Assembly: GCF_003031675.1 (NCBI RefSeq) | Contig: NZ_PYWX01000048.1 | Location: 1 to 64,000, forward strand | From: Pseudomonas palleroniana | Lineage (GTDB): Bacteria; Pseudomonadota; Gammaproteobacteria; Pseudomonadales; Pseudomonadaceae | DNA length: 64,000 nt | Direction: 5' to 3' | In this document: piece after piece, positions 9,207 through 17,347 of the stretch | Layout of the letters: every line of letters starts with the position of its first letter | Numbering within the stretch: the stretch's first letter is position 1 | The notes under the pieces: generated by a model | What the model was told of the DNA's origin: nothing | Database searches by the model: none | Seen by the model: only the letters and a program-made list of their open reading frames with translations | Made by a program: the position numbers and the translations under genes

Positions 9207-9545
9207 GTGGATACTCTGTTCACCAAGATCATCAACAGAGAAATACCCGCGAAGATCATCTACGAGGATGACCAGGTCCTCGCCTTCCACGACATCGCGC
9301 CTCAGGCACCGGTGCATTTCCTGGTAATCCCGAAGAAGCCGATCCGTACGCTCAATGACCTGACGGAAGAAGACAAGAGCCTGGCCGGCCATATCCTGTT
9401 CACTGCCCAGCGCCTGGCGGTAGAGCAAGGCTGCGAAAAGGGCTTTCGCGTGGTGATGAACTGCAATGAAGATGGCGGGCAGACCGTCTATCACATCCAT
9501 ATGCATGTACTCGGCCAGCGCCAGATGAACTGGCCACCGGGCTGA
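9207..9545 (+). CDS. HIT-family nucleotide hydrolase (HinT-like)
   Basis: Histidine-triad protein, probably a purine nucleoside phosphoramidase. The 112-residue protein ends with the catalytic triad YHIHMHV and has the family N-terminus FTKIINREIPAKIIYEDD. The start is GTG at 9207 with GGAGAAA upstream. The neighbouring SDR gene is 46 bases away on the same strand. Confidence 0.92.
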   Translation: MDTLFTKIINREIPAKIIYEDDQVLAFHDIAPQAPVHFLVIPKKPIRTLNDLTEEDKSLAGHILFTAQRLAVEQGCEKGFRVVMNCNEDGGQTVYHIHMHVLGQRQMNWPPG

Positions 9546-9662
9546 TCAGCCTCGCGGTACAGGTCGCGGCCCAAGGCTGCGACCCCATGCCCCTGACTCA
9601 GCACAAACGCTTTGTCCTCTCTTGCGGTAAACTGGCCGCCGAGATTCCTCCCGGAGGTCAGC

Positions 9663-10310
9663 ATGACTACCCAACGTCACTACTCGCCGATTGACCGTCT
9701 GTTGCTGCAAGCCGACATGGCCATGCGCACGCTGCTGCCATTCAGCGGCCAACCTTACCGTCCATCGCCCGCCATAGTGCAACCTGAAGCGCAGATGAGC
9801 GAGACCGACACCCGCCACGTTGCCGGCCTGATGCGTATCAACCATACCGGTGAAGTGTGTGCCCAGGCGCTGTACCAGGGCCAGGCGCTGACCGCCAAGC
9901 TGCCGCAAGTACGCGCGGCGATGGAACATGCGGCCGAAGAAGAAATCGACCACCTGGCCTGGTGCGAACAGCGCATTCGCCAACTGGGCAGCCACCCCAG
10001 CGTACTCAACCCATTGTTCTACGGTTTGTCGTTCGGCATCGGCGCCGCTGCCGGCTTGATCAGCGACAAGGTCAGCCTGGGGTTTGTCGCAGCGACAGAA
10101 CATCAGGTATGCAAACACCTGGATGAACACCTGGAGCAATTGCCGGCGGAGGACGAAAAGTCCCGGGCCATTCTTGAGCAAATGCGCATCGATGAAGAAC
10201 ACCACGCAGAAAGCGCACTGGATGCCGGCGGTTTCCGCTTCCCGGCGCCGGTAAGGTTCGGCATGAGCCTTTTGGCCAAGGTCATGACCAAGAGCACCTA
10301 CCGCCTATAA
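9663..10310 (+). CDS. coq7: 2-polyprenyl-3-methyl-6-methoxy-1,4-benzoquinone hydroxylase (Coq7 type)
   Basis: Di-iron monooxygenase for a late ubiquinone hydroxylation (DMQ hydroxylase). The 215-residue protein shows the ferritin-like carboxylate ligands in RINHTGEVCAQAL, AEEEIDHLAWC and DEEHHAESAL. The start at 9663 follows a strong CCGGAGG site; upstream in-frame codons from 9612 are not family sequence. It ends in the terminator at 10331. Confidence 0.95.
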   Translation: MTTQRHYSPIDRLLLQADMAMRTLLPFSGQPYRPSPAIVQPEAQMSETDTRHVAGLMRINHTGEVCAQALYQGQALTAKLPQVRAAMEHAAEEEIDHLAWCEQRIRQLGSHPSVLNPLFYGLSFGIGAAAGLISDKVSLGFVAATEHQVCKHLDEHLEQLPAEDEKSRAILEQMRIDEEHHAESALDAGGFRFPAPVRFGMSLLAKVMTKSTYRL

Positions 10311-10330
10311 GTACCTAGAGCCTGACCCGC

Positions 10331-10360
10331 AAAAAAAGGGCGCTATCGAGCGCCCTTTTT
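10331..10360. terminator. Bidirectional terminator between coq7 and the OsmC-like gene
   Basis: The stem AAAAAGGGCGCT/AGCGCCCTTTTT has a 4-base ATCG loop and complementary A and T runs. It serves the convergent genes on both sides. Confidence 0.92.
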
Positions 10361-10375
10361 CTTTTGCGTGTCCCG

Positions 10376-10801
10376 TCAGCCCAGCTCGATGATTTCGTAG
10401 TCGTGGGTGATCGCCACACCGGCCGCGCCGAGCATGATCGACGCCGAGCAATACTTCTCGGCCGACAACTCGATGGCACGTTTGACCTGAGCCTCTTTCA
10501 GCGCTCGCCCCTTCACCACGAAATGCATATGGATCTTGGTAAACACCTTGGGATCTTCAGTGGCACGCTCGGCCTCCAGGAAGGCTTCGCAGCTCTCCAC
10601 GGCCTGGCGGGATTTCTTCAGGATGCTGACCACGTCGAAATTGCTGCAACCGCCTACGCCGAGCAGGAGCATTTCCATCGGGCGTACACCCAGGTTACGG
10701 CCACCGGCCTCCGGCGGGCCGTCCATGACCACGACATGGCCACTGCCCGACTCACCGAGGAACATGGCTTCGCCCGCCCATTGGATGCGTGCCTTCATCA
10801 T
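10376..10801 (-). CDS. OsmC/Ohr family protein (YhfA-like)
   Basis: Predicted thiol-dependent peroxide-handling fold protein. The 141-residue protein has the two family cysteines, in GVGGCSNFDV and AEKYCSASIML. Sequence resembles the YhfA branch rather than Ohr or OsmC proper. Two adjacent ATG codons (10801 and 10798) follow a GGAG site, so the exact start is uncertain by one codon. Confidence 0.87.
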   Translation of the reverse strand: MMKARIQWAGEAMFLGESGSGHVVVMDGPPEAGGRNLGVRPMEMLLLGVGGCSNFDVVSILKKSRQAVESCEAFLEAERATEDPKVFTKIHMHFVVKGRALKEAQVKRAIELSAEKYCSASIMLGAAGVAITHDYEIIELG

Positions 10802-11045
10802 CCAGACTCCACTGCTAAAAAAGGGTCATCAGCTTAGCACAGGGCCTCGAAACAGCAGCGCCCCGCATGAAAGCGATCAATGACAGCATTTGCCAGGCAA
10901 AATCATCAATCGAATCAGAATGCGTCTGGTAAGCTGGCGCCAATTCAATGGCGCATTGCCATCTTTTGTGCAGCGTGTATCAATGCCGACACCGCTGGAT
11001 AAAAACAAATCCAATCACACCCTGCAGTTCTTTCGGGATACAACC

Positions 11046-11690
11046 ATGGTTGCTCTTACTCCCACACCCAAGATCAAGAATCTCGACAAGTTGTTGATGC
11101 ATTGCCAGCGCCGTCGCTATCCGGCCAAACACAACATCATCTGCGCAGGCGAACGCTCGGAAACGTTGTTCTTCATTGTGAAGGGCTCAGTCACCATCTT
11201 GATCGAGGATGACGACGGTCGCGAAATGATCATCGCGTACCTCAATACCGGGGATTTCTTTGGGGAACTCGGGCTGTTCGAACAGGCGGGTAAAGAGCAG
11301 AAACGCAGCGCGTGGGTGCGGACCAAGGTCGAATGTGAAGTGGCCGAGATCAGCTATACAAAATTCCGCGAACTGGCCCAGCATGACCCCGACATTCTGT
11401 ACGCGCTGAGTGGTCAGATCGCCCAGCGCCTGCGTGACACCACGCGTAAAGTGGGCGACCTGGCATTCTTTGATGTCACCGGCCGCGTGGCTCGCTGCCT
11501 GCTTGAGCTGTGCAAACAGCCTGACGCGATGACTCACCCCGACGGCATGCAGATCAAGGTCACACGCCAGGAAATCGGGCGCATTGTCGGGTGTTCACGG
11601 GAAATGGTCGGCCGCGTGCTCAAGGACCTGGAAGAGCGCAACCTGGTGCACGTCAAAGGCAAAACAATGGTGGTGTTCGGTACCCGTTAA
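11046..11690 (+). CDS. vfr: cAMP-activated global regulator Vfr (CRP family)
   Basis: CRP-type transcription factor. The 214 residues match P. aeruginosa Vfr in length and closely in sequence. The cyclic-nucleotide domain (about 15-130) has the phosphate-binding motif DFFGELGLFE and the WVRTKVECEVAEIS strand. The C-terminal winged helix has the recognition-helix segment RQEIGRIVGCSREMVGRVLK. Start MVALTPTPKI is chosen by family; in-frame upstream ATGs at 10890 and 10983 are rejected. It is convergent with the lipoate-ligase-like gene, their stop codons overlapping. Confidence 0.96.
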   Translation: MVALTPTPKIKNLDKLLMHCQRRRYPAKHNIICAGERSETLFFIVKGSVTILIEDDDGREMIIAYLNTGDFFGELGLFEQAGKEQKRSAWVRTKVECEVAEISYTKFRELAQHDPDILYALSGQIAQRLRDTTRKVGDLAFFDVTGRVARCLLELCKQPDAMTHPDGMQIKVTRQEIGRIVGCSREMVGRVLKDLEERNLVHVKGKTMVVFGTR

Positions 11691-12385
11691 CCCGGCAGGA
11701 AACTGGCCAACATTTGACGGTACAGCGCGTCCAGCCGAGCGATCGCATCCGGCGCGGGAAAAGCTTCGTGCAGGGCAATATGGCTGTCGGCACGCACCCG
11801 CTGGTCGAGACCGCAGGCTTGATTGAAGCGATTGACCGCCGCGATCAGTTCCTCACGGTCGTTATCCAGCAGCAATGCACCATGCACCAACCCCACCGGG
11901 CGGCCAGCACTTTGTCGCCAGCGCTGGGCGGTGCCGACCATTTTGCGGCCGTTCAGATTGACGTTGTAGCGACCGTCACAAAACGCGCCGTCGATTTCAC
12001 CGACAGAAGCATCGCCCCCCAACTCGCTGAGTAAATCGCAGATCGGCTGGCACAAACGCAAGTAACCGGTTTCGATACGATTCTGGTCACCTTCGCTGCG
12101 CGGCGGTGCATAGACCAGGGCGATATTGACCGTCGCACTCGACTGCGGCACCGGTTCTCCGCCGGTTTCACGCAGCAGTACCGGCCAACCGGCATCCGCT
12201 GAAACCTGGCTGGCGGTTGCGAAAGCCGGCAGCCGGCTCAAACGGCGCGGCATGACCAAGGCTTGATCGCTGGGCTGCCAAAACAACAGCCCGAACGCCT
12301 GCTCACCCGCACACACGGCCGCCAACAACGCCTGCTCGGCGGCAAGCCCTGCCTCAACGGTCATCCTTGCGGGCAGGGTCATCAT
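11687..12385 (-). CDS. Lipoate/biotin-protein ligase A family protein
   Basis: Predicted BPL/LplA catalytic-domain protein of 232 residues; whether it ligates lipoate, octanoate or something else is not known. Visible motifs are LLRETGGEPVPQ (equivalent of the RRxxGG substrate motif but altered) and NLNGRKMVGTAQRW, which carries the catalytic lysine. Its ATG overlaps the trpC stop codon in TGATGATG, so translation is coupled to trpC. Its own stop overlaps the vfr stop tail to tail. Confidence 0.8.
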   Translation of the reverse strand: MMTLPARMTVEAGLAAEQALLAAVCAGEQAFGLLFWQPSDQALVMPRRLSRLPAFATASQVSADAGWPVLLRETGGEPVPQSSATVNIALVYAPPRSEGDQNRIETGYLRLCQPICDLLSELGGDASVGEIDGAFCDGRYNVNLNGRKMVGTAQRWRQSAGRPVGLVHGALLLDNDREELIAAVNRFNQACGLDQRVRADSHIALHEAFPAPDAIARLDALYRQMLASFLPG

Positions 12386-13221
12386 CAGTCCAGGGTCGAA
12401 CCGCTGATCGTCACGCCACGCTCCGGGAAGAACAGGCGTTGCAGCTCCGCCCCCGGGTTCTCGGCGCGCATGAATGTCTCGCCGACCAGGAACGAATACA
12501 CGCCGCTGATTTCCATCAGTTCAACGTCAGCTCGGTTGACGATGCCGCTCTCGGTAACCACCAGGCGGTCCCGCGGAATGCGCGGCAACAGGTCGAGGGT
12601 GTTTTCCAGGCTGACTTCGAAGGTGTGCAGGTTACGGTTGTTGACCCCCACCAGCGGTGTGTCGAGGGTTTTCAGAGCGCGCTCCAGCTCGTCGCCATCG
12701 TGCACTTCAACCAACACATCCAGCCCGACGCTTTTGGCCACGGCGGCCAGCTCAGCCATCTTCACGTCATCCAGCGCGGAAACGATCAACAGCACACAGT
12801 CGGCGCCGAGGGCACGGGCTTCGACGATCTGGTAAGGGTCAACCATGAAATCCTTGCGGATCACCGGCAGCTTGCACGCGGCGCGCGCCTGCTGCAGATA
12901 CAAGTCGGAACCTTGGAAGTAGTCGATATCGGTCAGCACGGACAGACAAGTCGCCCCGCCCTTCTCATAGCTGCCGGCGATTTCCGCCGGCACGAAATGT
13001 TCGCGGATCACGCCTTTGCTTGGAGAAGCCTTCTTGATTTCGGCAATCACCGCCGGTTGCTTGAGCTTGGCCTGGGTGATCAAGGCATTGGCAAAACCAC
13101 GCGGGGCATCGGCGACTTTCGCCTGAGCCTCAAGCTCCGCCAGGCTCACGCGAGCGCGGCGCTCGGCGACTTCTTCGGCTTTGCGCGCGAGGATTTTTTC
13201 CAGCACGGTCGGGACACTCAT
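12385..13221 (-). CDS. trpC: Indole-3-glycerol phosphate synthase
   Basis: TIM-barrel enzyme closing the indole ring in tryptophan synthesis. The 278-residue protein has VIAEIKKASPSKGVI near residue 58, the catalytic region IRKDFMVDPYQI and VTESGI near the end. It is monofunctional, without a TrpF fusion, as usual in Pseudomonas. Its start overlaps the trpD stop by 4 bases (ATGA), consistent with a trpGDC operon. Confidence 0.97.
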   Translation of the reverse strand: MSVPTVLEKILARKAEEVAERRARVSLAELEAQAKVADAPRGFANALITQAKLKQPAVIAEIKKASPSKGVIREHFVPAEIAGSYEKGGATCLSVLTDIDYFQGSDLYLQQARAACKLPVIRKDFMVDPYQIVEARALGADCVLLIVSALDDVKMAELAAVAKSVGLDVLVEVHDGDELERALKTLDTPLVGVNNRNLHTFEVSLENTLDLLPRIPRDRLVVTESGIVNRADVELMEISGVYSFLVGETFMRAENPGAELQRLFFPERGVTISGSTLD

Positions 13222-14267
13222 CCTTCATTCTCCATCTTGAACACTGCGGTGAATGCTCCCAGCTCTTCGAGCTTCTCGCGAGCCAGACCGGTGTGCAACG
13301 CATCGTGGGCCAAAGCGACACCCTCTTTAAGACTATAGGCATGGTCCGCTGCGTAAAGTGCCGCGCCAGCATTCAGGACAATCATTTCCGCGGCTTTTTG
13401 GCCATTTTCAGTCTTGCGACGCCCCAAGGCATCACGAATCAGCTCCAGCGACGCCGCCGGGCTCTCAACCGAAAGGCCGTGCAAACTCTGGCTCTTCATG
13501 CCGAGATCTTCGGGCTCGACCCAATATTCGCTGACCTGGTCATTCTTCAGCTCCGCGACAAAGGTCGGTGCCGCCAGGCTGAACTCATCCAGGCCATCCT
13601 TGGAATGCACCACCAGCACGTGCTTGCTGCCCAGACGCTGCAGCACTTCGGCCAACGGCCGGCACAGCGCCTGACTGAATACGCCCACCACCTGATGTTT
13701 CACACCGGCCGGATTCGTAAGCGGGCCGAGCATGTTGAACAGGGTACGCAGGCCAAGATCCTTGCGCGGGCCGGCTGCGTGTTTCATCGCACCGTGATGG
13801 GACTGGGCGAACATGAAGCCAATGCCCACGCTGTCGATACAGCGCGCCACTTGCACCGGTGTCAGGTTCAGGTAGATCCCGGCCGCTTCCAGCAAATCGG
13901 CACTGCCGCTCTTGCCGGAAACCGCACGGTTGCCGTGCTTGGCCACGGTGCAGCCGGCGGCGGCGACGACAAAGGATGAAGCCGTCGACACGTTGAAGAT
14001 ATTGGCGCCGTCACCGCCGGTGCCTACCACGTCGACCACACCGTCGAGGGTATTGAGTTCGACCTTGTCCGCCAGCTCACGCATGACCGACACGGCGCCC
14101 ACGATTTCGTCGATGCTCTCGCTCTTCATGCGCATCGCCATCATGAAAGCGCCGATCTGCGCATCGGTGCATTGACCGGTCATGATTTCGCGCATCACAT
14201 CGCTCATTTCAGCGGTGCTCAGGTCCAGATGGCCGACGATACGGCTCAGGGCAGTCTTGATATCCAT
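13218..14267 (-). CDS. trpD: Anthranilate phosphoribosyltransferase
   Basis: Transfers phosphoribose from PRPP to anthranilate. The 349-residue protein shows the PRPP-binding GTGGDG (in VVDVVGTGGDGANIFNVST) and KHGNRAVSGKSGSADLLEA. It is separate from the glutaminase TrpG, which lies 9 bases upstream. It overlaps trpC by 4 bases. Confidence 0.97.
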   Translation of the reverse strand: MDIKTALSRIVGHLDLSTAEMSDVMREIMTGQCTDAQIGAFMMAMRMKSESIDEIVGAVSVMRELADKVELNTLDGVVDVVGTGGDGANIFNVSTASSFVVAAAGCTVAKHGNRAVSGKSGSADLLEAAGIYLNLTPVQVARCIDSVGIGFMFAQSHHGAMKHAAGPRKDLGLRTLFNMLGPLTNPAGVKHQVVGVFSQALCRPLAEVLQRLGSKHVLVVHSKDGLDEFSLAAPTFVAELKNDQVSEYWVEPEDLGMKSQSLHGLSVESPAASLELIRDALGRRKTENGQKAAEMIVLNAGAALYAADHAYSLKEGVALAHDALHTGLAREKLEELGAFTAVFKMENEG

Positions 14268-14276
14268 GGAAAGTCC

Positions 14277-14870
14277 TTAGCGCGTGCCGCCGCTCTGCTT
14301 GAGAAAGTTGGCGAACAGCTCGTAGCCCTGCTCGGTCAGGATTGATTCGGGGTGAAACTGCACCCCTTCGATATTCAGCGTCTTGTGGCGCAGGCCCATG
14401 ATCTCGTCGACCGAGCCGTCTTCCAACTGGGTCCAGGCGGTCAACTCCAGGCATTCGGGCAGCGTCTCGCGCTTGACCACCAGCGAGTGGTAACGGGTCA
14501 CGGTCACCGGCAAGTTAAGGCCGTGGAACACCCCCAGGTTCTTATGGAACACCGGGCTGGTCTTGCCGTGCATCACTTGGCGCGCACGCACTACGTCACC
14601 GCCAAACGCCTGGCCGATGGACTGATGGCCCAGGCATACGCCCAAAATCGGCAATTTGCCGGCGAAGTACTTGATCGCTTCCAGGGAGACGCCGGCTTCG
14701 GTCGGCGTGCAGGGCCCCGGCGAAACCACAATGCGTTCCGGATTCAAGGCGGCGATTTCGGCCACGGTCAGTTCATCGTTGCGCACCACTTTGACCTCGG
14801 CACCGAGTTCACCCAGGTACTGCACAACGTTGTAGGTAAAGGAGTCGTAGTTATCAATCATCAGCAACAT
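14277..14870 (-). CDS. trpG: Anthranilate synthase glutaminase subunit TrpG
   Basis: Class I glutamine amidotransferase supplying ammonia to TrpE. The 197-residue protein has the catalytic cysteine in GVCLGHQSIGQAFGG and the His-Glu pair in VQFHPESILT. It is first in trpGDC and is preceded by a 160-base leader with its own tryptophan-rich leader ORF and promoter, so attenuation control is likely. The partner trpE lies 2.5 kb away, beyond estA, and carries a similar leader module. Confidence 0.97.
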   Translation of the reverse strand: MLLMIDNYDSFTYNVVQYLGELGAEVKVVRNDELTVAEIAALNPERIVVSPGPCTPTEAGVSLEAIKYFAGKLPILGVCLGHQSIGQAFGGDVVRARQVMHGKTSPVFHKNLGVFHGLNLPVTVTRYHSLVVKRETLPECLELTAWTQLEDGSVDEIMGLRHKTLNIEGVQFHPESILTEQGYELFANFLKQSGGTR

Positions 14871-15037
14871 GTGGGTTCAAACCTCTTGAATTCACTGATT
14901 TCGAATGACCGCCTTCCAAAAGAGTGTCCCGCTGCCAGACGCACGTTCCGGTTGCCGGGGTGAGCGGGCAAGGGCGTCAAACAGAGGGTGCAGAAGGCAA
15001 ATCGGTACAGGTCCGGCCAGGCCGGCAGAGAAAAATG
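14871..15037 (-). promoter_or_regulatory. trpG untranslated leader with attenuator-like pairing
   Basis: This 167-base stretch lies between the leader ORF stop and trpG. A segment CCCGCT (14968-14963) can pair with AGCGGG (14933-14928) ahead of a TTTT run (14921-14918), forming a terminator-like stem. A competing pair, GACGC (14978-14974) with GCGTC (14942-14938), crosses it and is mutually exclusive. A compact CCGGCC-TG-GGCCGG-like hairpin lies just after the leader ORF. Control of P. putida trpE and trpGDC by attenuation is established; these structures are my inference. Confidence 0.5.
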
Positions 15038-15124
15038 TCAGGCGCGCCAACGCCAACGGGCGTGTGCCTTGACTACTCGCATCAAGAGTTTGCTGATGAT
15101 CAACACGGGGAGGGTCTCATTCAT
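15038..15124 (-). CDS. Tryptophan-rich leader peptide of trpGDC (TrpL-like)
   Basis: A 28-codon ORF starts at the ATG at 15124 about 10 bases after the predicted transcription start and ends with residues RWRWRA and TGA. It carries two closely spaced tryptophan codons (TGG CGT TGG) just before the stop, as in attenuation leaders. An internal ATG gives the 14-residue version MRVVKAHARWRWRA. Codons from the GTG at residue 7 onward align without gaps to the last 22 residues of Gph, upstream of trpE. No strong ribosome-binding site is seen, so the start is uncertain. Confidence 0.6.
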   Translation of the reverse strand: MNETLPVLIISKLLMRVVKAHARWRWRA

Positions 15125-15134
15125 ACGTTCTGGC

Positions 15135-15163
15135 ACAGTAACGTAGCCTCGCCAGCGGTGCAA
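15135..15163 (-). promoter_or_regulatory. Putative trpGDC promoter
   Basis: TTGCAC (15163-15158) and TACTGT (15140-15135) are exactly 17 bases apart on the minus strand, ending 10 bases before the leader ORF ATG. The position is right for an attenuated leader transcript. Confidence 0.6.
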
Positions 15164-15292
15164 TATGGAGCAACGAATACGGGGGCATCACCACCGCCTC
15201 TTTGTAGGAAAAAACCATAATCGTCGAAGAAAAGCCGGAAAACATTGCTAGTGTTTCACCTGCGATACAAAAACAACTAAATGGAATTTTGC

Positions 15293-17212
15293 ATGTTCAG
15301 ACCGACTTTCTTCGCTCCATTGGCCGGCTGCCTCCTGTCACTGGCCTGCGCGCAGGCATTTGCAGCCTCATCTCCCTACTCAACCATGGTGGTTTTTGGC
15401 GACAGCCTCGCCGACGCCGGCCAGTTCCCCGATGGCAACGCCGGCGCCACCTTGCGCTTTACCAACCGCACCGGGCCGACGTTCCAGGGCGGCTACGGCC
15501 TGGTTTCATCGACCTTATTGGGTACCAGGCTGGGTGTCGCGCCCAATGACCTGAATGCCTCCACCTCACCGGTTCGTGCAGCACAAGGTCTGCCTGACGG
15601 GAACAACTGGGCGGTCGGCGGCTACCGTACCGACAATATTCTGGATTCCATCACCTCCGTCTCCAACGCGGCGATTCCACCCGGCAACGCCGGTGGCGGT
15701 ACCGTACTGCGCAGCCGCCAGGGTTATCTACCGGCCAACGGCGGGCGAGCCGACCCCAATGCGCTGTATTTCCTCTCCGGGGGCGGCAATGACTTTTTGC
15801 AAGGCCGTGTACTCAGCCCCGGCCAAGCCGTTGCCGCAGGCGGGCGTCTGGCCGACAGCGCACAAGCTCTGCAACAAGCGGGGGCGCGCTACATCATGGT
15901 GTGGATGTTGCCCGACCTGGGGCTGACACCGGCGATTAACGGTACGCCGGCACAAGGGGCGAGTACTGCCCTGAGTAACCTTTTCAACCAGGCGCTGGTC
16001 CAGCGCCTGTCGCAGATCGACGCCCAGATCATCCCGCTGAACATCCCGTTGCTGTTGAAGGAAACCTTCGCCGACCCTGCCCGCTTCGGCCTGGCCACCG
16101 GACAAAACCTCACGGGCACCTGCTTCACCGACCCCAGCTGCGCCAACCCGACCTATGGGCTTGGCGGCACCAACCCCGATCCGACCAAGCTGATCTACAA
16201 CGATTCGGTACACCCCACCATCACTGGGCAACAGCTGATCGCCGACTACGCCTATTCGCTGCTCGCGGCGCCATGGGAATTGAGCCTGCTGCCGGAGATG
16301 GCCCAAGGCACCCTGCGTGCGCACCAGGATGAACTGCGCAATCAGTGGCAGGCCGACAACGGCCACTGGCAGGCGGTGGGCCAATGGCGAGCGATTGTGG
16401 CGGGGGGAGGCCAGCACTTGGACTTCGATCGTCAAGGCAGCTCGGCCAGCGGTGACGGCAATGGCTACAACGTCAATGTCGGCGGCAGCTACCGGCTCAA
16501 CGAGAGCTGGCGTGTAGGCGTTGCAGCCGGGCTGTATCGACAGACTCTCGAAGCCGGCGCCCGCGATTCGGACTACAAACTCAACAGCTACATGGGCAGT
16601 GCTTTCGCGCAGTACCAGCAAAACCACTGGTGGGCCGATGCCGCACTGACCGGCGGCAAACTGGACTTCGACAGCCTCAAGCGCAAGTTCGCCCTGGGCG
16701 TCAGCGAAGGCTCGGAGAAAGGTGACACCGACGGCTGGCTATGGGCCTTGAGCGGCCGCGCAGGCTATGACATTGCCGCTCCAGGCAGCGACTGGCACCT
16801 GTCGCCCTTTATCAGCGCCGATTACTCGCGGGTCGAAGTAGAGGGTTACTCGGAAAAAGACAGCCGCTCCACCGCACTGACCTTCGCCGATCAACAACGC
16901 GACTCCAAACGCCTCGGCGTCGGCCTGCAGGGCAGCTACCGCGTGACGCCGCAAACCCAGGTATTTGGCGAGGTCGCCCACGAGCACGAGTTCGAAAACG
17001 ACACCCAGAAGGTGAAGATTTCACTCAACAGCGTGCCGGGCATCGACTTCAAACTGGATGGCTACACGCCCCGCAGCAACTCGGACCGCTTGAGCCTGGG
17101 AGTCAGCCACAAGCTGACACAAGAGCTGGCGCTGAGGGCTGCGTATAACGTAAGAAAGGATGACAACCTGACCCAGCAAGGGGTGAGTGTGGGGGTGAGC
17201 CTGGACTTCTGA
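15293..17212 (+). CDS. estA: Outer-membrane autotransporter esterase EstA (GDSL family)
   Basis: Surface-displayed serine esterase. The 639-residue protein has a signal peptide ending near AQAFA, a GDSL passenger with the nucleophile in VVFGDSLADAGQF, the block III motif GGGNDFLQG and the Asp/His pair in NDSVHPTITGQ. From about 370 on it has a C-terminal 12-strand autotransporter barrel, ending in the outer-membrane signal LDF. It is colinear with P. aeruginosa EstA. ATG 15293 is used because GGA lies 7 bases upstream; ATG 15281 would add 4 residues. An A-rich CA motif (15269-15276) precedes the start. It sits alone between trpG and trpE. Confidence 0.93.
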   Translation: MFRPTFFAPLAGCLLSLACAQAFAASSPYSTMVVFGDSLADAGQFPDGNAGATLRFTNRTGPTFQGGYGLVSSTLLGTRLGVAPNDLNASTSPVRAAQGLPDGNNWAVGGYRTDNILDSITSVSNAAIPPGNAGGGTVLRSRQGYLPANGGRADPNALYFLSGGGNDFLQGRVLSPGQAVAAGGRLADSAQALQQAGARYIMVWMLPDLGLTPAINGTPAQGASTALSNLFNQALVQRLSQIDAQIIPLNIPLLLKETFADPARFGLATGQNLTGTCFTDPSCANPTYGLGGTNPDPTKLIYNDSVHPTITGQQLIADYAYSLLAAPWELSLLPEMAQGTLRAHQDELRNQWQADNGHWQAVGQWRAIVAGGGQHLDFDRQGSSASGDGNGYNVNVGGSYRLNESWRVGVAAGLYRQTLEAGARDSDYKLNSYMGSAFAQYQQNHWWADAALTGGKLDFDSLKRKFALGVSEGSEKGDTDGWLWALSGRAGYDIAAPGSDWHLSPFISADYSRVEVEGYSEKDSRSTALTFADQQRDSKRLGVGLQGSYRVTPQTQVFGEVAHEHEFENDTQKVKISLNSVPGIDFKLDGYTPRSNSDRLSLGVSHKLTQELALRAAYNVRKDDNLTQQGVSVGVSLDF

Positions 17213-17240
17213 TCAAGTCTTGAAATGGCGCAAAACCAAA

Positions 17241-17327
17241 GTGGGAGGGGGCTTGCTCCCGATTGCGGTGGATCAGCCAGCTCATTGGCAACTGACACTC
17301 TGCAATCGGGAGCAAGCCCCCTCCCAC
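17241..17327. repeat. REPIN: two inverted Pseudomonas REP sequences
   Basis: A 26-base unit beginning GTGGGAGGGGGCTTGC (17241-17266) recurs as a perfect inverted copy (17302-17327), with 35 bases between. Such REP doublets are typical of P. fluorescens and are moved by RAYT transposases, none of which is encoded in this window. It lies between the convergent ends of estA and trpE. Confidence 0.9.
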
Positions 17328-17347
17328 ACTTTGATCTACAGCTGGCT

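Noticed and set aside
10311..10375. Absence of speD between coq7 and the OsmC-like gene
   Set aside because: I recall speD here in P. aeruginosa, but the gap has a normal terminator and no remnant. Loss or relocation cannot be judged from this window.
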